Source of the DNA: Pseudomonadales bacterium
GTDB lineage: Bacteria; Pseudomonadota; Gammaproteobacteria; Pseudomonadales; Azotimanducaceae
Direction of reading: 5' to 3'
Length of the DNA stretch: 38,673 nt
Assembly: GCA_029249645.1 (NCBI GenBank)
Contig: JAQWWC010000043.1
Location: 1 to 38,673 of the forward strand
Below are positions 8,344 to 15,543 of this stretch, piece by piece (the first letter of the stretch is position 1; every line of letters starts with the position of its first letter). Both the position numbers and the translations under genes were made by a program. Under the pieces are notes generated by a model, which had not been told where the DNA came from, ran no database searches, and was given only the letters and a program-made list of their open reading frames with translations.

Positions 8344-8363
8344 ATCGAAAAATTTTGATATAG
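8340..8363. promoter_or_regulatory. Operator-like palindrome 2 (SahR-type site)
   Basis: CTATATC-GAAAAATTTT-GATATAG is a near-perfect palindrome containing TATCGA-N6-TTGATA, the same half-site pattern as the first copy. It overlaps the candidate -10 box and ends a few bases before the regulator start codon, a position suited to repression of the regulator and of ahcY behind it. Confidence 0.65.
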
Positions 8364-8367
8364 CTTG

Positions 8368-9342
8368 ATGAAAGCCCAACCTTTACCAACCCAGAACGCG
8401 CCAGCGGCCATCCTCACGTTGTCGAAAGCCTTCGCCGATCCCTTGCGCCTAGACGTCCTGCGACTGCTCCAAGACAACTCTTTCGGGGTCATGGAGCTTT
8501 GTCACATTACCACGACACCCCAATCAGGCATGAGCCATCACTTGAAAATTCTCACTGGGTGCGGTCTGCTTGAAACGAAGCGTGAAGGTACGTCCATATT
8601 TTATCGTCGGGCGATGTTACCGCAGAACGGTTTCTTGAGCGATCTGACAAAAACCTTCTTAGACACGCTTGACCAAACAGCCTTGCCGCCGGCACTACTC
8701 AAAACGCGTCAGGAGATCTATGACGACCGCAGCCAACAGTCGGCTGATTTTTTTAAGCGCTGCGCAGCACAACTGAAGGAAAATCAAGATCTTGTCGCAT
8801 CCTTTGAGCACTACTCAGGGTGTGTGGGGGACCTGATCCGGAACGAAAACCTTCCAAAAGAAACCCGCGTTATTGAAATCGGCGCGGGCGAAAGCCCTTT
8901 ACTCACAACCCTTTCTGAGACCTTTAAGTCCGTCCTCGTCGTGGATAACTCGGACGAAATGCTGATGAAGACCAAAGCAAGAGCGCACCAAGAGCAGCTT
9001 AAGAACGTGCACTTCATGCTTCAAGATTACGACAGCCTCACACTTGATTTCCCGGCAGACCTGCTGGTCTGCAACATGGTGCTCCATCACTTACCCGCGC
9101 CTGCCGCCTTTTTCCAAAGAGCAGCCGGGCTCATCAAGCCAAAGGGCAAGCTACTTTTGATTGACCTTTGCCCACACCAACAAGACTGGACCCGGGATAT
9201 TTGCGGGGACCTTTGGCTTGGATTCGAACCTGACGATCTCGACCTTTGGGCCACCGCATCTGGATTTCAGCGCGGGCAAGGTGCGTTTCTTGGATTAAAA
9301 AATGGTTTTCAACTACAGCTGAGAATTTTCACAGCACATTAA
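8368..9342 (+). CDS. sahR: ArsR-family regulator fused to SAM-dependent methyltransferase domain (SahR-like)
   Basis: Residues 15-80 form an ArsR-type winged helix ([20 protein letters not shown], then [21 protein letters not shown]). No metal-binding cysteine cluster of the ArsR/SmtB kind is obvious. Residues about 165-290 form a class I methyltransferase fold, with motif [10 protein letters not shown], the acidic strand-2 end VVDNSDEML and a later [11 protein letters not shown]. The gene lies 26 bases before ahcY on the same strand. ArsR-type SahR regulators control S-adenosylhomocysteine recycling in Proteobacteria, and a methyltransferase fold is a natural sensor for SAH or SAM. It is therefore likely a SAH/SAM-responsive repressor of its own operon. 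The ATG is preferred over the TTG one codon earlier; neither has a clear ribosome binding site. Confidence 0.8.
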   Translation: MKAQPLPTQNAPAAILTLSKAFADPLRLDVLRLLQDNSFGVMELCHITTTPQSGMSHHLKILTGCGLLETKREGTSIFYRRAMLPQNGFLSDLTKTFLDTLDQTALPPALLKTRQEIYDDRSQQSADFFKRCAAQLKENQDLVASFEHYSGCVGDLIRNENLPKETRVIEIGAGESPLLTTLSETFKSVLVVDNSDEMLMKTKARAHQEQLKNVHFMLQDYDSLTLDFPADLLVCNMVLHHLPAPAAFFQRAAGLIKPKGKLLLIDLCPHQQDWTRDICGDLWLGFEPDDLDLWATASGFQRGQGAFLGLKNGFQLQLRIFTAH

Positions 9343-9368
9343 CTTTAACGACAACCTTAGGAGTCATA

Positions 9369-10730
9369 ATGACCGATTATAAAGTAGCAGATATTAGCCT
9401 GGCCGAATTCGGCCGAGCAGAAATCGAACTGGCTGAAGCAGAAATGCCTGCATTGATGAAGCTCCGAGCCAAATATCAAGACGAGCAACCCTTAAAAGGT
9501 GCCAAAGTACTGGGCTGTATCCACATGACGATTCAGACCGCCGTACTCATTGAAACGTTGGTTGATTTGGGCGCAGAAGTGCGGTGGTCGTCTTGCAACA
9601 TTTTTTCAACGCAAGATCATGCTGCCGCCGCAATCGCAGCCAGTGGTATTGGGGTTTTTGCGTGGAAAGGCCAGACCGAGGAAGAGTTTCTGTGGTGCAT
9701 TGAACAAACCATCTTAAAAGACGGCAAGCCTTGGGATGCCAATATGATCCTAGATGATGGCGGCGACCTGACGGAAATGGTTCATAACAAATACCCCGAC
9801 CTCTTAGCCGCCATCCACGGTATTACCGAAGAAACCACCACAGGGGTCCACAGACTTCAAGAAATGCTGAAGGCTGGCGAACTCAAGGTCCCAGCCATCA
9901 ACGTCAACGACTCTGTTACCAAATCCAAAAACGATAACAAGTACGGTTGTCGACACAGCCTGAACGACGCAGTCAAGCGCGCAACCGACATGCTCATGGC
10001 GGGTAAAAAGGCTTTGGTTATCGGATATGGTGATGTTGGCAAGGGCTCCGCTCAGAGCTTGCGCCAGGAAGGTATGATTGTCCGCGTTACGGAAATCGAC
10101 CCCATTTGCGCCATGCAAGCCTGCATGGATGGCTATGAAGTCGTGTCCCCCTATATCAACGGCATCAACACCGGCAAAAAAGAAGATATCGATCTGCGAT
10201 TGATGCAGGGCACCGATATGATTGTGACCTGCACCGGGAACGTTAATGTCTGCGATGAAAACCTGTTGGCAACCGTTGCGAGCAACGCGGTCATTTGTAA
10301 CATTGGACACTTTGATACTGAGATCGATACGCAGTTCATGCGCGACAACTGGCGCTGGCAAGAGGTTAAACCTCAAGTTCATAAAATTTTCCGAAGCGAT
10401 GATCCAAGCGACTACATTTTACTGTTGTCGGAAGGCCGCTTGGTCAACCTTGGCAATGCAACAGGTCACCCGTCACGCATTATGGACGGCTCTTTCGCGA
10501 ACCAAGTATTAGCGCAGATGTATCTGTTTGAGCGCGCATGGGCGAGTCACGACCCGATGCAGCGGCAACCCATAACGGTTGAAGTCTTGCCCAAAGCACT
10601 CGATGAAGAGGTCGCACAATATATGGTCGAGGGTTTTGGCGGGACGATTACCCGACTAACTCAAAAGCAAGCCGATTACATCAACGTGCCTGGAGAAGGG
10701 CCTTTTAAATCAGAAGAATACAAGTACTAG
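9369..10730 (+). CDS. ahcY: Adenosylhomocysteinase
   Basis: The cytoplasmic enzyme hydrolyses S-adenosylhomocysteine to homocysteine and adenosine and removes the inhibitor of methyltransferases. The product has 453 residues. Family motifs include [16 protein letters not shown] and [17 protein letters not shown] near the N-terminus, [20 protein letters not shown] for substrate and catalysis, NAD-binding [20 protein letters not shown] and [10 protein letters not shown]. The ORF track starts 41 codons too early; the real start has TTAGGAG seven bases upstream, and [16 protein letters not shown] is the normal N-terminus. It follows the SahR-like regulator and is probably co-transcribed with it. 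The hairpin after its stop may end or attenuate transcription before tesB. Confidence 0.97.
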   Translation: MTDYKVADISLAEFGRAEIELAEAEMPALMKLRAKYQDEQPLKGAKVLGCIHMTIQTAVLIETLVDLGAEVRWSSCNIFSTQDHAAAAIAASGIGVFAWKGQTEEEFLWCIEQTILKDGKPWDANMILDDGGDLTEMVHNKYPDLLAAIHGITEETTTGVHRLQEMLKAGELKVPAINVNDSVTKSKNDNKYGCRHSLNDAVKRATDMLMAGKKALVIGYGDVGKGSAQSLRQEGMIVRVTEIDPICAMQACMDGYEVVSPYINGINTGKKEDIDLRLMQGTDMIVTCTGNVNVCDENLLATVASNAVICNIGHFDTEIDTQFMRDNWRWQEVKPQVHKIFRSDDPSDYILLLSEGRLVNLGNATGHPSRIMDGSFANQVLAQMYLFERAWASHDPMQRQPITVEVLPKALDEEVAQYMVEGFGGTITRLTQKQADYINVPGEGPFKSEEYKY

Positions 10731-10738
10731 GACCTTAC

Positions 10739-10760
10739 AAACCCAACAATCGTTGGGTTT
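10739..10760 (+). terminator. Hairpin after ahcY
   Basis: AAACCCAAC-AATC-GTTGGGTTT is a perfect 9-bp stem with a 4-base loop starting eight bases after the ahcY stop. Its 3' arm ends in TTT without a longer T-run, so it may be a weak terminator or a 3'-end stabiliser. Confidence 0.5.
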
Positions 10761-10769
10761 GGACTCGGC

Positions 10770-10806
10770 GCCTGAAGTCGGAGACAATAGTGTTTCGGCT
10801 TCAGGC
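10770..10806 (+). promoter_or_regulatory. Stem-loop in the tesB leader
   Basis: GCCTGAAG and CTTCAGGC pair perfectly. Inward, TCGGAG can pair with the facing bases using G-U pairs, giving about 14 bp around a short loop. It ends nine bases before the tesB ATG, where no good Shine-Dalgarno sequence remains, so it could modulate translation of tesB and the coupled selenoprotein gene. Confidence 0.45.
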
Positions 10807-10815
10807 ACCTTTCCT

Positions 10816-11682
10816 ATGAAACAAGCGCTCTCAGATCTACTTACGCTTTTAGACCTCGAACAAATTGAAATGAACCTCTTTCGCGGCGTCAGCCCCGATG
10901 AAGGTTGGCAGCGCGTTTATGGCGGCCAAGTTATTGGGCAAGCGCTGGTCGCGGCATCCCGAACCGTTGATGATCAAAGTCGGATCGCGCATTCCCTACA
11001 TGGTTATTTTTTAAGACCGGGCGATACTACTTGCCCTATTCTGTATCAGGTCGATCGCATCCGCGATGGCCGAAGTTTTACAACCAGACGCGTCAAAGCC
11101 ATTCAAAAAGGCCAAGCAATTTTTAGTATGTCGGTTTCGTTTCAGGTGATGGAGACAGGCCTTGAACACCAAATGTCTGCGCCGAGCACACCGCCACCTG
11201 AGGACTGCAAAAGCGAAGAAATGCTGATGAACGAATACCTTCGCGACGTACCGGACGCCGACCCAACCTTTCTAAAACGGCCCCGCCCGATCGAGATGCG
11301 CTTCGCTGACCCAATGAACGATGCCAACCCAAAACCGTTGCCTCCAGCGCAAAGTGTCTGGATCAAAACAATCGACACAATGCCCGATGATGTTCGCTTG
11401 AATCAGTGCCTGCTCGCATACGCCTCTGACATGACATTGATCGATACCAGTTACCGGCCTCATGCGATCAATTGGCGCCAGGATAATTTTCAAGTGGCAA
11501 GCCTTGACCATGCAATGTGGTTTCATCGCCCGTTCAAAACCGACGAGTGGCTTTTGTATCATCAAGACAGCCCCTACTCTGGGGGCGCTCGAGGTTTTAG
11601 TCGCGGTACCTTTTATGACAAAGATGGCCTGCTTGTGGCGTCCTGCGCACAGGAAGGTCTTATTCGATTGCACACTTCATGA
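10816..11682 (+). CDS. tesB: Acyl-CoA thioesterase II (TesB family)
   Basis: This is a cytoplasmic enzyme that hydrolyses acyl-CoA to free acid and CoA. The product has 288 residues, close to the E. coli enzyme, and shows the double hot-dog layout. The N-terminal domain has RVYGGQVIGQALVAA and HSLHGYFLRPGD followed by IRDGRSFTTRRV. The C-terminal domain has LAYASDMTLIDTSY, SLDHAMWFHRPF, DEWLLYHQDSPYSGGARGF and a final YDKDGLLVASCAQEGLIR. The ORF track begins 21 codons early; MKQALSDLLTLLDLEQIEMNLFRG is the usual N-terminus. Its TGA overlaps the ATG of the selenoprotein gene (ATGA), so the two are translationally coupled. Confidence 0.93.
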   Translation: MKQALSDLLTLLDLEQIEMNLFRGVSPDEGWQRVYGGQVIGQALVAASRTVDDQSRIAHSLHGYFLRPGDTTCPILYQVDRIRDGRSFTTRRVKAIQKGQAIFSMSVSFQVMETGLEHQMSAPSTPPPEDCKSEEMLMNEYLRDVPDADPTFLKRPRPIEMRFADPMNDANPKPLPPAQSVWIKTIDTMPDDVRLNQCLLAYASDMTLIDTSYRPHAINWRQDNFQVASLDHAMWFHRPFKTDEWLLYHQDSPYSGGARGFSRGTFYDKDGLLVASCAQEGLIRLHTS

Positions 11683-12530
11683 TTCGCTATATCGAGCGCA
11701 CCAAAGCCTACTATCGAGCGCAAGGGTTTGAACAGGACTACCAATGGGCCACGAATGTGGAAACGCCGTTCAGCAAGCCCGCAAGGCCACTCAAATCAGC
11801 TCGGATCACGCTTGTGACCACCGCCGTCGTTGAGCCCAGCATCCCTAAACCGATCAGGACCGCCAAAAGCTATGCTTTTTCTGACGCGCCCGCCGATTTC
11901 GACACCGCTGAGTTGTCCTGGGACAAGATTACAACCCACACCAACGACCGAGAGTCCTACTTCCCACTGCAGGCGTTGAACGCGCGGGTTGCCGCGGGGG
12001 AGATTGGCTCCCTTGCGCCGAGATTTCATTTTATCCCGACCGAGTACAGTCAGCGCCACACCCGCAACGAGGATGCCCCGTTGATCACCGAGCATTGCTT
12101 AACCGATGCCGTCGATCTGGCTATCCTGATTCCGTTGTGACCGGTTTGCCACCAAACCGTCAGTTTGACGGCCAGAGCCTTAGAAACCGCCGGAATTGCG
12201 ACGGTTGTGATCGGATCCGCGCTGGATATTTTGCAACGGGCTGGGACGCCCCGAATCGTCTTTAACGACTTGCCTTTGGGAAACCCCGTCGGTAAGCCGT
12301 TTGATTCAACAATGCAGAACGAATCACTTTCTGCAGCACTCAACCTGCTTTACCAGTCTCAAAGTCCCGGCGCCGTTCAACAACTGCCAAACCAATGGTC
12401 AGCGTCCGAGGGCTGGCGAGACAACTTTATGGCCATCACACCCCACAATCGAGAACAGCTGTTGTTGCTCGGTGAAGAAAGCAGGCGCCAGCGTCGGCTC
12501 AATCGAGAACAGGGCTTGTTTCGGCCTTAA
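11679..12530 (+). CDS. GrdB-related selenoprotein with in-frame UGA (Sec154)
   Basis: The ORF track shows two ORFs (153 and 121 residues) that are halves of one 283-residue protein. They share a frame, and a TGA at 12138-12140 is the only break. Across it the sequence reads LAILIPL-U-PVCHQTVSLTARALE, matching the UPVCxQTV signature of proteins annotated as glycine/sarcosine/betaine reductase selenoprotein B family. Sec154 and Cys157 form a U-x-x-C redox pair. The first half has ARITLVTTAVVEP and FHFIPTEYSQRH; the second has ETAGIATVVIG and PRIVFNDLPLGNPVGKP, all typical of the family. Membership in true glycine reductase is unlikely because GrdA/C/D are absent; the function of aerobic members is unknown. 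The gene overlaps tesB by four bases. Expression requires SelB, SelC, SelA and SelD elsewhere in the genome. Confidence 0.92.
12138..12171 (+). promoter_or_regulatory. UGA codon and candidate bacterial SECIS element
   Basis: Downstream of the TGA, CCGTCA-GTT-TGACGG forms a 6-bp stem with a loop that begins with G followed by U, 22 bases after the TGA. This fits the bacterial SECIS pattern of a small hairpin with a guanine at the start of the apical loop, 16-37 bases away. A competing hairpin CGGTTTG-CCAC-CAAACCG starts two bases after the TGA and shares three bases with the first, so the two folds exclude each other in part. Confidence 0.65.
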
Positions 12531-12573
12531 TCATCAACGATCTCACGATTTTGCATCAGCGATCGTAACGCAA

Positions 12574-12684
12574 TCACTGTTCCGAGTATGCCCGAAATGA
12601 CGGCGGGTCATAGGTCGACGGATAATCTGCAGCACTTGAAGCGCTCAAGGCAATACCTGCGATCAGCAGCCAAAATTTTGTCAT
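12574..12684 (-). CDS. Small exported peptide, 36 residues
   Basis: This gene is too short for the ORF track. Translation gives MTKFWLLIAGIALSASSA followed by ADYPSTYDPPSFRAYSEQ and a TGA. The first part is a textbook signal peptide with a likely cleavage site after SSA, leaving an 18-residue Tyr/Pro/Ser-rich mature peptide. AGGCGGAG lies about five bases before the ATG and supports translation. It has no cysteine, so it is neither a lipoprotein nor an entericidin. It runs opposite to the selenoprotein and MoxR genes. The family is unknown; chance ORFs seldom combine a ribosome binding site with a clean signal peptide. Confidence 0.6.
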   Translation of the reverse strand: MTKFWLLIAGIALSASSAADYPSTYDPPSFRAYSEQ

Positions 12685-12980
12685 GAAGCTCCGCCTAAAT
12701 TTGTCTCTTAATTAGAAAATAACAGCTTATAAGGCAAATCACGAGGGAGGGTTTACCCGATTCAGCAAGGCCCTATCGGACGCAATCCGCACGTTACACA
12801 TATCGAGCGAATCACACTTTTAGGTCAGCACGGGCCCTCGCCTTGGTAAGCCGTGATAACCGCTGCGCTGAGGGATAAGTCCGCGCTCGAGCACGTCACC
12901 TATCATTTAACATGATCCATAGGGATCGCCTTGAATGATAGTCTGACTCTGCCTGTACAAGTTATCGTGGTCTTTACATA
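12685..12980. other. Intergenic region with regulatory signals
   Basis: No further gene is visible. The stretch separates the minus-strand small peptide gene from the rightward moxR operon and must hold both promoters. Its main feature is the symmetrical inverted repeat described separately. I found no well-matching -35/-10 pair. Confidence 0.5.
12900..12941. repeat. Symmetrical nested inverted repeat upstream of moxR
   Basis: Outer arms CTATCATT/AATGATAG (8 bp) enclose inner arms GATCC/GGATC (5 bp) around a 4-base loop. The unpaired spacers on the two sides are both exactly six bases, so the 42-bp element is fully symmetrical. It could be a double operator or a leader hairpin with one internal loop. 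It lies about 40 bases before the first possible start of the MoxR gene. Confidence 0.65.
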
Positions 12981-14009
12981 ATGCTTGACGCATTATTGGC
13001 CCGCGCCGCGCAACAACTGCCTGTCGCATCACTTAATCTAATCAAAAGGGGATCACCGTTGACCTTAGACCGCGACGAGCACCTAGCGACCATTGAGGCC
13101 ATCCATACCGGACTCGCCGGTTTGAACTATATATCCAATGAACAGATCGCAACGGCTGTTTTCTTGGCCTACCACTTAGACAAGCCGGTACTCATTGAGG
13201 GTCCTCCCGGCGTTGGTAAAACTGAGCTCGCGAAATCCGTGGCCAATATGCTCGGCATCGCCTGTATTCGATTGCAATGTTACGAAGGCCTAGACGAATC
13301 AAAAGCGATCTACGAGTGGAAATACGGCAAGCAGTTGCTCTATACCCAAGTTCTAAAAGAAACCCTTGGTGAGATTTTGGACGGCGCAAAAGGCCTGACA
13401 GAGTCGGTGGCGAAACTTCATGAATTCGGCGATGTCTTCTTTTCAGAAGAGTTTTTAGAGCCTAGACCGCTGATGAAAGCTTTGAAGGAAGAAGCGGGCT
13501 GCGTTTTGTTGATCGATGAAGTCGACAAAAGTGATCACGAATTTGAATCCCTACTCCTAGAGATGCTGTCCGATTACCAACTCTCGATTCCTGAAATTGG
13601 TACGATTAAGGCGAACCCCGACCGTAAGCCGCTAGTTTTTTTAACCAGCAACAATACACGAGAGATCAGCGATGCTTTGAAGCGGCGCTGCTTGCATCTT
13701 TATATCCCATTTCCGGACGCCGATTTAGAAAGCCAGATCGTTCAAGCTCGCGTGCCGGAGGTGCCAGAGGAACTCAGGCGACAGCTGGTTACTTTTATTC
13801 AAGCTCTGCGAGAGATGGACCTTAAAAAAGTGCCCGCGATCAGTGAGACCATTGACTGGGCGAAGGCTTTGATCCTGCTCCATACCGAATCCCTCGATGC
13901 AGAACTGGTCAAGCAAACCCTTAACGTGATCTTGAAATTTCAAGAGGACATTGAGTCCGTGACCGGCGAGGTTCAGATGTTGACGAACAAGGCACTCAAG
14001 GGCAGTTAA
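12981..14009 (+). CDS. MoxR-type AAA+ ATPase (CoxD-like)
   Basis: This is a cytoplasmic AAA+ ATPase of the MoxR group, thought to remodel or activate partner enzymes together with a VWA protein. Walker A is EGPPGVGKTELAK, Walker B CVLLIDEVDKSDHEFESLLLEML, sensor 1 VFLTSNNTREISDALKRRCL. The upstream ATG gives 342 residues but has no ribosome binding site. An in-frame TTG 26 codons later is preceded by AAAAGGGG at seven bases and gives 316 residues, which fits the usual short N-terminus of the family better. The CoxE-like VWA gene overlaps its stop by one base, so the pair is co-translated. Neither CO dehydrogenase nor another obvious client is nearby, apart from the peptide transporter downstream. 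Confidence 0.9.
   Translation: MLDALLARAAQQLPVASLNLIKRGSPLTLDRDEHLATIEAIHTGLAGLNYISNEQIATAVFLAYHLDKPVLIEGPPGVGKTELAKSVANMLGIACIRLQCYEGLDESKAIYEWKYGKQLLYTQVLKETLGEILDGAKGLTESVAKLHEFGDVFFSEEFLEPRPLMKALKEEAGCVLLIDEVDKSDHEFESLLLEMLSDYQLSIPEIGTIKANPDRKPLVFLTSNNTREISDALKRRCLHLYIPFPDADLESQIVQARVPEVPEELRRQLVTFIQALREMDLKKVPAISETIDWAKALILLHTESLDAELVKQTLNVILKFQEDIESVTGEVQMLTNKALKGS
13044..13061 (+). promoter_or_regulatory. Ribosome binding site and alternative TTG start of the MoxR gene
   Basis: AAAAGGGG, a 7-base spacer and an in-frame TTG. This is a far better initiation signal than the bases before the upstream ATG and probably marks the true start. Confidence 0.55.
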
Positions 14010-15469
14010 TGGAGCAAACAATCGTCGATTTTGTGAAGGTTTTGCGGACGGCCGAAGTCAAGGTTTCGCCCGCAGAGACCCTCGATGTGATGGCCGCCAT
14101 TGAGTTTGTTGGCTATGAAGATCGCGCGCTATTTAAAAACACGTTGTCGATGCTGCTGGCCAAGAACCCCGAAGAAAAAGATACTTTTGAAACCTGTTTT
14201 GAAAAGTTCTTCACCTTTGACGATGTCATGCAGGCCCCAGTCACCGGCGGCACTTCCGATGACGCACAGGATAGTGATGCCTTTGAAGACGAAAATTCCG
14301 GCGACAATCCCCAAGGGCAGCCCGGAGGCAAAGGTTCAGGCCAGGGCTCAGGCAATGCCTCCGAGGCGGCCGATGCAGAAGCCAGTGATGAGGAGACCCC
14401 CTCGCCCACCTCAGCCTTAGGTCAACTGCTTCTGCAAGGCACCCGCAGCGACTTGATGGTCTCGATGGCCGAAGCCGGGCGGGCAGTTGAAGTCAACGAA
14501 ATTGTTGTCTTTACCCAAAAGGGGCTCTACACCCGGAAGATCATGGATCAAATGGGCCTGAAGGGGCTCCAAGAGGAGATCACCGAGCGCCAAGAGACCG
14601 CTGATCGCGGCGAGCAACGCTTGGCTGGCAAACTAAAACGCGCACGGGATCAACTTCGAGACCAGGTCCGCGATTATGTGGAAAAGCAATTCTTCCTCCA
14701 TGCCGATGAACACGGCAAACAGTTACGAGAAGAACTGCTAAAAAAAGTTAAACTCAGCAATCTTGAGAAACGCAATCATAAGGACGTGCAGGAAATTGTC
14801 TTTAAGATGGCCAAGAAACTCGTATCCATTCATTCAAAGCGTCGCAAAACCCACAAACGGGGGCAGCTCGATATTCGAAAAACGCTTCGGCATAACATGC
14901 AATATGATGGTGTGTTTTTCGATCTAAAGTGGAAATCAGTGAAAGTTGACCGACCTAAGGTCATGTGTATCTGCGATGTTAGCGGCTCGGTCAGTAATTA
15001 CTCTCGATTCTTGCTGATGTTTTTGTACAGCCTTGCGGAAATTATCCCAAAGGTGCGGAGCTTTGCCTTCTCCTCTGACCTTGGAGAAGTGACTCGACTA
15101 TTTCAAAGTAGCAACCTTGAAGACGCTATGGCAAAGACGATGCGCGATTACGGCAATGGCTCGACCGACTACGGTCAAATGCTTGAGGACTTCAAGCGCA
15201 ACTGTATGGATGATGTGGACAATAAAACCACCATTATTATTTTAGGCGACGCCCGCAACAATCACGGCGACCCAAAGGCTGAAATTCTCCGAGAAATGTA
15301 CGAAAAATCCAAACGGGTCATCTGGCTCAACCCGGAGCCTCGATCAAACTGGCTTGTGGGCGATGCTGAGATGAAAAAATATGGCCCAAACTGTCATCAA
15401 ACCGAAGTCTGCAACTCGCTCACCCACTTAGAACGCGTTGTCTCCAATCTATTAAAATACGCGGCCTGA
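14009..15469 (+). CDS. CoxE-like von Willebrand factor A domain protein
   Basis: This 486-residue cytoplasmic protein is the usual partner of MoxR-type ATPases. Residues 1-75 resemble the CoxE N-terminus (FVKVLRTAEVKVSPAETLD). A low-complexity acidic and Gly/Gln-rich linker covers about 85-135. A helical, charged middle follows, and the C-terminal third is a VWA domain with the MIDAS motif CDVSGSVSNYSRF near residue 322, TDYGQ and later IIILGDARNN. The intact DxSxS predicts metal binding and client interaction. It overlaps moxR by one base (TAATG). By analogy with CO dehydrogenase maturation, the pair may insert a cofactor or activate an enzyme; the client is not evident. Confidence 0.9.
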   Translation: MEQTIVDFVKVLRTAEVKVSPAETLDVMAAIEFVGYEDRALFKNTLSMLLAKNPEEKDTFETCFEKFFTFDDVMQAPVTGGTSDDAQDSDAFEDENSGDNPQGQPGGKGSGQGSGNASEAADAEASDEETPSPTSALGQLLLQGTRSDLMVSMAEAGRAVEVNEIVVFTQKGLYTRKIMDQMGLKGLQEEITERQETADRGEQRLAGKLKRARDQLRDQVRDYVEKQFFLHADEHGKQLREELLKKVKLSNLEKRNHKDVQEIVFKMAKKLVSIHSKRRKTHKRGQLDIRKTLRHNMQYDGVFFDLKWKSVKVDRPKVMCICDVSGSVSNYSRFLLMFLYSLAEIIPKVRSFAFSSDLGEVTRLFQSSNLEDAMAKTMRDYGNGSTDYGQMLEDFKRNCMDDVDNKTTIIILGDARNNHGDPKAEILREMYEKSKRVIWLNPEPRSNWLVGDAEMKKYGPNCHQTEVCNSLTHLERVVSNLLKYAA

Positions 15470-15543
15470 GCGCTTAAGCCACCTCAGCCATTCGGACAAA
15501 CTAGAACCCCATGTTAGACTTCGATTTTCACGACATCGAACCA

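Noticed and set aside
9246-9368. 41-codon N-terminal extension of ahcY
   Set aside because: It lies inside the regulator gene; the inner ATG has a good ribosome binding site and the normal family N-terminus.
9804-10382. 192-codon minus-strand ORF inside ahcY
   Set aside because: It is a shadow of the highly conserved ahcY coding sequence in another frame.
10731-10815. SAH or SAM riboswitch near ahcY
   Set aside because: The hairpins lie after ahcY, and SAH riboswitches precede it; the hairpin sequences do not show the known conserved core.
12138-12140. Pseudogene by nonsense mutation as an explanation of the split gene
   Set aside because: The downstream frame is intact for 130 codons with conserved family sequence, and the TGA is precisely at the known selenocysteine position, so decay is unlikely.
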